Shown here: piece after piece, positions 55,855 to 64,000 of the stretch
Position numbering within the stretch: the stretch's first letter is position 1
How the letters are laid out: each line of letters opens with the position of its first letter
Origin: Shinisaurus crocodilurus
Taxonomy: Eukaryota > Chordata > Lepidosauria > Squamata > Shinisauridae
Direction of reading: 5' to 3'
Assembly: GCA_021292165.1 (NCBI GenBank)
Contig: JAHFWL010000251.1
Span: 104,290-168,289, forward strand
Length of the DNA stretch: 64,000 bases
Position numbers and translations under genes: made by a program
The notes under the pieces: generated by a model
What the model was told of the DNA's origin: nothing
The model's input: only the letters and a program-made list of their open reading frames with translations
The model's database searches: none

Positions 55855-56883
55855 TCAGTTTAAAGCCCTCCTGATTAAGTTCCTCATGCTGTGGCCAAAC
55901 ACATTCTTCCCAGTCCTTGTGAGGTGCAACCCATCCTTTGCCAGCAGTCCATCTTCTAGGAAGTGTAGCCCGTGGTGAGGGATTTGGATTCTGGGACGTC
56001 GGCTCCACCTTCGTAGCCAGTCATTCACTCGGAGTATTTTTCTTTCCCTTTCTATGCCTCTTCCAAGTACTGGAAGGATGGATGAGAAAACTATCTGGGC
56101 CCCGAAGTTCTTGAGTTCCATTCCCAACTCTTCAAAGTCTGCCGTGATTTCTTTGTAACTCCGCTTGGCAGTATCATTTGTACCCACGTGGAAGAGAAGA
56201 AAGGGGTATGTGTCGGTGGGCTGCATGAGCCTCGGCAGCTGCTCTGACACATCCTTAATCCGTGCCCCGGGGAGACAGCACACCTGGCGAGTCCATGGGT
56301 CTTCGCGACATACTTTGGCTTCGATCCCCCGCAGGAGGGAGTCTCCCACTACGAGTACTCTTCTCTTCCTCTTGCTGTAGGCCTTGGTTTGATTGCCTCC
56401 ACTTGACTGACCCTCAGCCTCTTGCTCGCTGTCACGTTGGGTGCCCGGTAATCTGTCCTCTGCAGGCTGTCCTCTGCTCTCGTCCTCAAGTACATGGAAG
56501 CGGTTCCATAGCTCCACTGCTTCCACAGGCGCAGAGTGTCTTGTAGTTCTTCTGCTCCTAACAGTCACCCTTTTCCAGGGAGTTCCCCCTGCGTTATTTT
56601 CCCTTGCCTCTGCAGTCTCCGACTCCGCCTCATCCTGCTGTTGCCCTTCTGGCTCCTGTACTGTGCTTTGGTGCTGTAGATCCACCGTTCTATCTAAGAA
56701 CTCCTCGCTTTCTCTTATGCTCCTGAGGGTTGACACTTGCTGCTCCAGTCCTCTGACCTTTTCTTCCAACAGCGTGACCAGCTTGCACTTGTTGCACGTG
56801 TAGGCCATGTCGATCTCCGGCAGGAAAACAAACATTGCACACCCCTTGCAGGTCACCACCACTGCTGAGTCCTTTCCTTCCAT
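55855..56883 (-). CDS. CR1 ORF1: zinc finger/coiled coil/SGNH esterase
   Basis: 342 codons. Cys12, Cys15, Cys30 and Cys33 (CKGC...CNKC) form a PHD/zinc-ribbon-like N-terminus. A Leu-rich coiled-coil segment follows (residues about 36-60, VTLLEEKVRGLEQQVSTL), then an acidic linker. An SGNH hydrolase domain fills residues about 173-342: RVLVVGDSLLRGIE (catalytic Ser), LLFHVGTNDTAK (G-x-N-D) and AKDGLHLTRTGKN (Asp/His). CR1 ORF1 proteins with an esterase domain are known and are thought to bind RNA and lipid or membrane. All catalytic blocks are intact. Confidence 0.92.
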   Translation of the reverse strand: MEGKDSAVVVTCKGCAMFVFLPEIDMAYTCNKCKLVTLLEEKVRGLEQQVSTLRSIRESEEFLDRTVDLQHQSTVQEPEGQQQDEAESETAEARENNAGGTPWKRVTVRSRRTTRHSAPVEAVELWNRFHVLEDESRGQPAEDRLPGTQRDSEQEAEGQSSGGNQTKAYSKRKRRVLVVGDSLLRGIEAKVCREDPWTRQVCCLPGARIKDVSEQLPRLMQPTDTYPFLLFHVGTNDTAKRSYKEITADFEELGMELKNFGAQIVFSSILPVLGRGIERERKILRVNDWLRRWSRRPRIQIPHHGLHFLEDGLLAKDGLHLTRTGKNVFGHSMRNLIRRALN

Positions 56884-56965
56884 AGTGCTCTGTTTCTGTC
56901 TTCCTAGAATTTTATTTTTTATTTTTTTATTTTTTAGGGACCTCCCCCTTGACCTCCCCTGCCGA

Positions 56966-57110
56966 ACTCCGCTGCCAAACTCCTGTTTTCTCTCCCTGTG
57001 CGCTCGCTCTGTTTGCTCGCTCTCTGGGAGCCTGCTTGCCTTATCACAGCCCCAAAAACAGCTGGAGCCTCTCTCCTGTTGTGCTCCTGCTCAGCTGGGA
57101 GTCAGGAACA
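56966..57110 (-). repeat. CR1 5' UTR long direct repeat, unit 1
   Basis: This 145-bp block (ACTCCGCTGCCAAACTCC to GGGAGTCAGGAACA) recurs at 57308-57439 as a 132-bp version lacking 13 bp. The pair flanks the 27-bp repeat array. Repeated 5' UTR units are often promoter-bearing in LINEs. A promoter role here is inference. Confidence 0.85.
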
Positions 57111-57120
57111 GAATGAGCTG

Positions 57121-57255
57121 TCAGGCCACACCCTTCCTTTTAAGCTCTCAGGCCACACCCTTCCCTTTCAGCTCTCAGGCCACACCCTTCCCTTTCAGCT
57201 CTCAGGCCACACCCTTCCCTTTCAGCTCTCAGGCCACACCCTTCCCTTGCAGCAC
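57121..57255 (-). repeat. CR1 5' UTR 27-bp tandem array
   Basis: Five near-identical 27-bp units start at 57121, 57148, 57175, 57202 and 57229 (TCAGGCCACACCCTTCC then CTTTCAGCTC). The minus strand carries GGGTGTGG, a KLF/GT-box-like word, once per unit, suggesting an internal promoter or enhancer. Confidence 0.9.
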
Positions 57256-57307
57256 TAGTAGTTGTTGTTTGTACAGCAGCACTTGCTGTTGCAGCACTTG
57301 TCGTTCT

Positions 57308-57439
57308 ACTCCGCTGCCAAACTCCTGTTTTCTCTCCCTGTTCGCTCGCTCTCTGGGAGCCTGCTTGCCTTATCACAGCCCCAAAAACAGCTGGAGCCTC
57401 TCTCCTGTTGTGCTCCTGCTCAGCTGGGAGTCAGGAACA
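57308..57439 (-). repeat. CR1 5' UTR long direct repeat, unit 2
   Basis: Second unit of the 5' UTR duplication, 132 bp, next to the element's 5' boundary. Confidence 0.85.
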
Positions 57440-57521
57440 TTTGCCATGAAGCATGGTGAATGTGCACATTGGCTGGTTCTTATGCACATTAACTGTTCAG
57501 CTCACATTACCCCGGCCCTAA

Positions 57522-57551
57522 CAACACACACACACACACACACACACACAC
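57522..57551. repeat. (CA)n microsatellite
   Basis: About 15 CA units at the outer end of the old TIR element. Confidence 0.95.
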
Positions 57552-60500
57552 TTTTTCCAAGTATATAAAAAGAGTGGGTTGAAACATTTGTCATAGCAGT
57601 TCAGACACTGCTGTGTACTCTAAACACTCCCTGTCCCTCATAGTGGAAATTGTTTTCTCTCCTTCTTCTCCCCTTTCCACTTCCCATTGTGATGCATTCT
57701 AAAAAGGGGGCAAAAGTTTGCTAAAATGTTAACAAACTAGTATACATTCCTTAACTTAATGAATAATATAATGTCTGAGACAAACATCTCCCAAGGTGAA
57801 AGCCATTTACAAACTGGATTCTTCCAAACTTAATAGTAAATAGTGGAAAGATGACAATACTCTGTTTCTGTCAGAGAAACCAAACTGTTGTTTCTTAAAA
57901 GCCAGGTTTGGAAGCAAGAATCTCAGTACATAAGGCAGAATCACAAAAAAAGTAAAGAAAAATCTTTACAGTAAGTTTAAAAAATGATAAAGGTTCCCAG
58001 ATGTAATGAGATGCTAGAGGAAGCAGCTCTTTAGATTTCTCTTGGGAGCTCTAGTTGCCAAAGACAGACATAATATTTTCTCATTATTAGCTCTTCAGCA
58101 GAAAAGAAACACAGTATTGTGTTCTTTCCAGTCACACAGAAGAAGGGGCATTTTCAACAAGTAATTTAGAACAGAAAAATGAAGGAAAGATGGCTGTGGA
58201 ACACAAAGTGATGCATAATTATCTCAGCAAAAGAGATGGGCTGTGAATAACACTGTTGATTTTGCTTCAAGAAGAATCCTCTGGAGAAATCTGATTTAGA
58301 ATGTGCGAGTGATATTGCTGGGGTGGAGGGAAGGTTCCAGAAGAAGAGTACAGCAGCATAACCTATGGTGCAATCCTATGCAAGTTTAGACAGGAAAAAA
58401 GCCTACAATTCCCAGCATAGGAGTTGCATAGGATTGCACCCTTAGTTATGAAGCATTGTGCCCATTTTCCTTCCATGCTGTGTAATATGCAAAAAGTGGC
58501 TATTTCATTCACACCAACCAGAGCAAGATGCAACATTGCAATGACGCCATATTCTTCCTACCATCTGCCCATATACCTACCAAATTTTAGCTCAATATCC
58601 AGCTTCGGCAAAGCAGTTTGTTTTGCACCTGTCCTTGGAAGGAAGGACACCAAAGTGTCGTTCCAACCACAATTCCCTTCCAAACATCACTGTTAAAAGA
58701 AATGGCAAGATTCTTCATTCAACAGCCATACTATTTCCAGTTTCTAATTGTCTCATTTGATTAATTAACATCAAGCAAGATTTTCAGAATTCCTTAGTGG
58801 AAACATCTTACAGGGTGCTTCCAGGTGAGGTTTTTATTCTGCAATCTCACTGCCTCTTCCACAGAATGTTATAGGGGGTCCAGATGATATCATCAATTTG
58901 TGGCCCTCCCAGGCTTTCCCACAATTTCTGCCATCTTTTTTCTTGCCAGAAAAACATCAGTTGAGGAAGCAAAAAGATAGAATAGCTTCACAATGCCTTC
59001 TGATCGTTAGCACGAGGAGGCCTCTGTCTGGGAGCAGCCATAGTTGCTAAAATTATGCTGGTGAGTTTGGTAGGGATGGACCCAGCAAACAACCTGCTAC
59101 CCCAAGAAGGTGTTGTGATACCACCCTCCCTCTCCTTCACCAGCAAGATTGCAAGAAGACCTACCCATAGATCCTTGTCTCCAAAGATAAAAATCAAGAA
59201 AGAGCTGGAGCATGAAATAAATCACCGCAAGCATATAAGAGAGCTTAAAAAAAAAAAAAAAAAACAGTGCAAAAAGAGCAAAAATACAGTGCAAAAAGGG
59301 TGGGGAGAAAGAGGCTGGTTGGAGCACAACAGAAAACACTCATTCATTAAACAAGCTATCATGTACTTCGCATGATTTATTAATATTTTTTAAAATAGAC
59401 AACAAAGCTCAGACTGATTTTACAATCACGTTAATGTATATATTGCAGTAACCTATGTATGAAGGTGACATGTTTTGAAATTAAGGTATGATCAATGCCA
59501 CAATTCCTGCATGAAAATGGTTTAATTATATTAAAGCAAACAACTAGAGTAAGATGGGCAACTTCTAGCTCTGGCCTAATTTCAAAAGTCCTCTGCCAAC
59601 ATTCTATTTTCAGAGCTCCAGCAGCCCACTGGGCAGGGCGGCCGAGGGAGAGAGAGGAAGGGTGTAGGAGAGAGAGAATGGGATGGCAGAAAGAGAGAGA
59701 GAGAAAAGGAGGCGGCAGAAAGAGAGGGGGAGGGAGGGGGAGAGAGAGAAAGAAAATGGTGGCATAAAAAGAGAAAGAAAAGGGTTTGCCGCACCCACTC
59801 GTGGCTTCAGTCCTGCCCACCACTGGAGTGCAGCCCCCAACAGATTACTCTGTGGCTCTCAACATAAAAAAGATCCCCCATCCCTGTACTAGAAGAAGGG
59901 ATCCATATGTATGAATCCAGAGTCCAGCAGAAAAAAGAACTAAGAAACATAGATGTATTTTAATTGGCCTTCCCCTTAAGCTGTATACTTCCCTTGGGCA
60001 AGCAAGTGCAATTATTTACACATCTGTAGAGGTGAGATGTCGTTGTGATCTGAAAGGATGCTGAATACATTGTGTGATCAGATCATGTGCATAAGACTCC
60101 TGTTTTATATAGGACAAAGCTGCTCCTTCCCCAGAGGCTGCAGTGGCATTTGGAGGTGGGAGGCCTTGCAGCCTGTCTTGGCATGAAGAGGGATATGCTG
60201 GGCAAGCAATTGGAAGCACATCATGGTACAGTGGAGGAGGAGCCAGCAAGGGCATCCTGCCCTTGCCAACCTCTGGATTCTTGGTCATGGTGCCCACCTA
60301 TCATGTCCCCTGGACTTTGAAGAAGGCAGTTGTTTCATCAATTTCTGAATGGCATGGTAGAACATGCAGCATTGTAATCTCATGTACTGTACTGAATGAA
60401 GTACTGTAGAAGATCAACTAGTGGAAAACAAGGGAATACATTTATTGAAAGCTGACCTTTATTTTCAAATGTTCTGGTTTATGAGGGCAATATTCAACCA

Positions 60501-61615
60501 AACATTTTATTTTCTCTATAGTAGAGTATTTGTCTACTTTTGTACATGTGTCTTGTGGTTGTTGTGTCTTTAGTTTATATTCATCCAGCTTTAAATTTAA
60601 ATAATAAAGAGATTTTTTATTTAAAAAAACACAACCTAGTTTTGAACATATGTTCTATCAAATTACACATTTTAAAATGCATTTTGAAACTTTTTTGAGT
60701 CCAAGAACTGTGTCACAACATTCAGAGAACTGCAAAAACTGATGCATTGCTCTTTTCTGATCTGTACATTAGCCCAGAAAGTATGGATAAGGTCAGTATG
60801 TAACAGGATTCACAAAGATCAAATCCTTTGAGTATCCCTGTGTATGTGTGCCCAAAATGTGGTGAGTATGCTTCCACAGCAGGCCCACTTCTCGCATTGT
60901 ATGCATTATTACACACCCTAAGAGCACCTGTGATTGGGGAGAGTTCCATGAATTCTAAAGTAATAGTTACCTCCATATTTTACTAGTAGTATTACTATGG
61001 CTCTAGCTAAGTTGTTCCCCCCCCCTTCCCTTCACTATTTGGAATTCATATCTAACAGTGCCATCCAATGTGTGAGGAGCCCAATCAACTCCAATCTTGG
61101 TGACTCCCATCCATCCAAAGATCTTCCAGGCTCTTGCCAGAAAGGCAGGAGGAACGGTGGAAGCATTTTTTGCCTCTTTGTCCTCCTGACAATGAATTTC
61201 TGTTAGATGGGCCTCAGAGCCTGTCTAATTTCCCCTCTCTGCTGGGGGCATGGTTTGTGACTGAGGAGCCATTGGATCCAGGCCTCTCTCCCCACCCACC
61301 AGCATGCCCCCGGCACACTCACTTTTCCTCTTCCCAAGGATGGAATTCTGACATCAGGCAAGGAAACCACCAGAGGTTTCTGCAGTGGCTAAGACTAAGA
61401 GGGACTTGGGATCCATGGTCAGATCTCCTCCTGCAAGGTCAGAGCTCTGCCTCCTGCCTCAGTGGGGGAGATCCACGCATCCTACGGTCCCTGGATGTCA
61501 TCCATGGGCCACAGAATTGTTCCCTACATCATGCGGTCTAATTTTTACACTGTCATCTTGCCTGTAAACATTTTCCATTTTGATTTCTATTTCTTCACGA
61601 AGATATCAACATTAC
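57552..61615. other. mostly unique noncoding DNA
   Basis: 58368-58440 is a tiny foldback: GGTGCAATCCTATGCAA and its exact complement with a 39-base loop. 59640-59760 is GA-rich low-complexity sequence. 60600-60640 (AATAATAAAGAG then A-rich) resembles a retroposed 3' end. No exon recognised. Confidence 0.5.
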
Positions 61616-62180
61616 TTAAGTTACTCTGTAGGGATCATCACTGGGTATTAGTTCTCTCAGTAAAGCAAGGCATTTCAAATTATCGTGACATGAGCATTTT
61701 TCCAGGCTTCCCAGGCTATCTTTAATTGTGGTGTTTTCTTCAAGCAGCCGCTGAACATCTGTGCCAAGGGTAATACCTCTCATACCCGTCATTAACTGTA
61801 AAAGCAAAAACTTTTAACTGACCTCTTATCGTACTTAGCTGTTCGTGAAGAGGGTCAATTAAGGAGTGAAGTTTTTTTTTTTGTACTCTGCTCCAAACCC
61901 TCTAATATTTGAGAAACATCTTTTTAAGTCATCTCTAATATTAGGATACATTCTTTAGGCTCATTTTCATGGGTGTCTTCAACTTCAGTTGATTCATTCC
62001 AAGTCCCAGATTTTGACAGTTTTTTTAAAAAGTGGGAATAAAGAGAGATTCTGGATTAAACAACCATCTTGAACAGGTGCCCCTTTAGAATCCACTTGGC
62101 TACATTTCTGCAATGTAGAAAACTTCAACTCAGGGTATGCTAAATAAATAGAGAGAAAACCTTTTAGCAGGAAAAAATAA
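61616..62180 (-). pseudogene. L1-type ORF1 remnant
   Basis: The minus strand gives, in broken frames, an upstream acidic segment (ESTEVEDTHENEPKE), VSQILEGLEQSTKK, then TDVQRLLEENTTIKDSLGSL followed by EKCSCHDNLKCLAL. The last part matches the end of the L1 ORF1p coiled coil and the start of its RRM (typically LEN-R-S-R-R-x-N-L). Stops and frameshifts throughout. I have moderate confidence because only this motif is distinctive. Confidence 0.5.
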
Positions 62181-62386
62181 CAACATAGAAAATAAAATTC
62201 TCCCAATTTTTATCCCTTAATTTTTTCATTCTGTACCACAAAACTGATCATGTACTTTTACTTGAATTATACTCAGCATAAATGTGACTTAAACACACAG
62301 GTGTTATAGTGTGTGTGTTACTTACTCAAGCCCATCTAGTGGATACATGACCGACAGAATTTAAGTCCTGATCTCTCTCCGACTCG

Positions 62387-62715
62387 TAGGGATGTAAGAG
62401 AATTTTGTTTCAGTTTGCAAATCATATGAACTTGCTCCGTTTGCAAACCCAAAAAACCTGAATGAGAGCGCATGTTCTCAAAAAATGTTTGTGCATTTGT
62501 GCACTATGATCATGTTTGAAAAATATGAATTTTCACACTTTAATCAATGGGAGAAAAGTGAATACTTTTGAAAAATGCGCACTTACTTATTTCCCACCTG
62601 AAATAAGTAACGGAAAAACATGTCATAATGAAAACAGGAGTGAACTGAACCAAACTTTGAAGTGAAAGTCAGAGAATTTTGGAAAACTCAAACATTCATG
62701 GTTCTCCCATTCCTA
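62387..62715. mobile_element. TAGGGATGT-ended hAT-like MITE
   Basis: Left end TAGGGATGTAAGAGAATTTT, right end CATGGTTCTCCCATTCCTA. The interior holds TTAATCAATGGGAGAAAAGTG and TTTGAAAAATGCGCAC, like the element at 8198-8627. Confidence 0.6.
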
Positions 62716-64000
62716 CCTCTCAGGGACACTTCATTCATTACAGTTTGGGGAGACAAGTAGCTGCATGAATGTATTTTGCCTCTGCTTTCTGCTGCAGGTT
62801 GTAACAGGATCCTATCCATCTTCCCCATGAAGAGATGTGGAGTTTCTAAATGCAGGGAGGACATGTTTAATCATCTCTTCTTGTGCACTCACTGTGTTTT
62901 CAGATTAGTGTTAAAAATGCTAAACTAATAACTGCCAATGAGACAAAGTTAAATGTGAATCTGCATAGAGAAGTTTAGAAAAGTTGGTAAGTGTCGTAAG
63001 GAGTCACCATGACAACTGAAAATCTCCATTTTCTTATAGGAGTTATTCCAGTGCCTGCATTCCCCTTATTTCTACCCCATGGTGCTCTGATAGCCAGTTC
63101 ATATGGGACCTGCCATGTGATTACTTCAGGACCATGCAGGGAGCACCACTGGACTCATGGCTTGACAGCCCTTATTAGTTGCTGTCTGCAAGAATGGTGC
63201 CAGTGCCATCCACATGGAGGCTGTTTGCAGCTACCTTGATCTGGTTTATCATCATGGTAAATTTTGTGGTGGTGCTGCAACTGTGGAAACTGTCATGGCC
63301 ATGTGTACAATCCCCATTATGGAGGCGTCAGTTCTCACAAACAGTACCTCCATGAGAGCACTGCCCAGTCACTCTCTGAGTGGAAGCCCTAGCCCTGCTG
63401 CGAAGCATGCATATGTTTAACCTCACCGTAAATATACCACATCTGGTTGCATCAAGTCAACTATTCTACAGGGTGAGCATGGTTATCTGAACAGCAGAAT
63501 AGAACGTAGCTCTTTTAGTTTTTGCAAATCTGACCAGGAAGTTTTTCAAATCTTCACTTTAAAACTTAGCTCATTAAGTCAAGCTAAAGTTCTTTGGGTG
63601 AATTACTTTGTCATGACACTCGAAAAACAGTGCAGTATTGTAGACAAGAACAGCAGGGCTAATTAAGAACATGACTGCTGGATAGCCATTGTCCACTGGT
63701 GTTTGTATTGTAAACACACATAATTGATCACTTGGTCTGCGGTTTTGTTTTTCCAACAGTGAAGATAGCTTAGGGAAACTCTTTAAAGAAAAAAAAATAT
63801 GATTTCTTAGTAACAAAAGAAAGAACAGAACTCTGACCTGTTTCATATAAAGCAATGCAACTTTTTCTTAGAATTAATTCATCAGCTAGCCTTCTCACTG
63901 TTGCAACTAAGGTTATGCTTGGGGGATAATACGATTCATTGCTATGTATTTGTGTTCAGACATTCAGGTGTTTGGACATACAAATACAAACAGTAGTAAC
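62716..64000. other. unique noncoding DNA to window end
   Basis: No repeat or gene recognised. A plus frame of 68 codons at 63214-63420 and a minus frame of 93 codons at 63574-63855 match no family. Confidence 0.5.

Larger units (their letters stand above)
52857..57439 (-). mobile_element. full-length CR1 LINE, apparently intact
   Basis: A 4.6-kb minus-strand retrotransposon with 5' UTR repeats (56966-57439), ORF1, ORF2, a short 3' UTR and terminal ATTCTATG-type octamers (complement of 52857-52875). CR1 elements lack poly-A and end in such octamers. Both ORFs are open over their full length, rare for a genome copy and suggesting recent insertion. No clear target duplication, as is usual for CR1. 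Confidence 0.93.
52464..57537. mobile_element. old TIR element split by a CR1 insertion
   Basis: The left arm 52464-52534 (GTTAGGAGTAATGTGAGTTG, CCATTGTGCATGTTCACC) and the complement of 57440-57537 (GGGGTAATGTGAGCTGAAC, CCAATGTGCACATTCACC) are diverged copies in inverted orientation. Between the left arm and CR1 lie imperfect repeats with TTCTCTGGGCAATATGCA (near 52633 and 52729). Removing the CR1 leaves about 490 bp of a GTGCAT-rich foldback MITE. Confidence 0.65.

Noticed and set aside
52946..56008. ORF2 start at 56008 giving 1020 codons
   Set aside because: The codon is GTG and lies inside ORF1. The first ATG after the ORF1 stop (55816) is the better start, though the true initiation mechanism is not shown.
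57140..57376. Minus frame with tandem GLRAEREGC peptides
   Set aside because: It is the 27-bp CR1 5' UTR array, a multiple of three by chance.
55337..57568. Plus-strand frames opposite CR1 (for example 56807-57568)
   Set aside because: Antisense shadows of the CR1 ORFs and its 5' UTR repeats.
59431..59892. Frames rich in Ser/Leu/Pro or Arg/Glu/Lys
   Set aside because: GA/CT low-complexity tract at 59640-59760.

Overview
The window looks like intergenic DNA from a reptile, most probably a squamate (lepidosaur). I base this on the mixture of transposable elements: a full-length CR1 LINE with an esterase-bearing ORF1, L2-type LINE tails, a non-mammalian L1, an Ngaro/DIRS-like tyrosine-recombinase retrotransposon, a Penelope-like element, a Helitron, a tRNA-derived SINE family and many hAT-like and mariner-like MITEs. 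Mammals and birds do not combine these. The species call is inference. I found no convincing host exon, tRNA, snRNA or CRISPR array. Almost all long open frames lie in transposons or simple repeats.

Layout. 0-9 kb: foldback MITEs, L2 fragments, a twin-primed LINE and tRNA-SINEs, one of them split by a mariner-type MITE. 9-13.6 kb: mostly unique AT-rich DNA with two MITEs. 13.6-16.2 kb: a GC-rich MITE, a fragment of an Ngaro-type 5' end and a palindromic MITE cluster. 16.2-35.8 kb: mostly unique DNA with scattered SINEs, MITEs, microsatellites, LINE tails and a 5S rRNA/CR1 chimera at 19.6 kb.

35.8-45.0 kb: one degenerate Ngaro-like element carrying Gag (CCCH and CCHC-type fingers), RT, RNase H, tyrosine recombinase and an SGNH hydrolase. 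A hAT MITE has inserted in its 5' region (8-bp target duplication). A truncated L1 has inserted exactly in the RT catalytic codons (17-bp duplication). The L1 copy itself contains a perfect 96-bp inverted duplication.

47.6-50.7 kb: a palindromic MITE abuts a non-autonomous Helitron (A|TC start, CTAG|T end with 3' hairpin). The Helitron carries a G-rich minisatellite, and a Penelope-like element with a GIY-YIG endonuclease fragment and a candidate hammerhead ribozyme sits inside that minisatellite.

52.5-57.5 kb: an essentially intact minus-strand CR1 (ORF1 342 codons, ORF2 about 956 codons from its best start, tandemly repeated 5' UTR, 3' octamer repeats). It sits inside an older element whose two inverted arms are now about 5 kb apart. 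57.5-64 kb: unique DNA, an L1 ORF1 remnant and a hAT-like MITE.

The genes do not form a cooperative host pathway. Each retroelement encodes its own replication set, and the nesting gives a relative chronology: Ngaro before L1 and hAT, Helitron before Penelope-like, TIR element before CR1, SINE before mariner MITE. Boundaries marked approximate were placed by eye.
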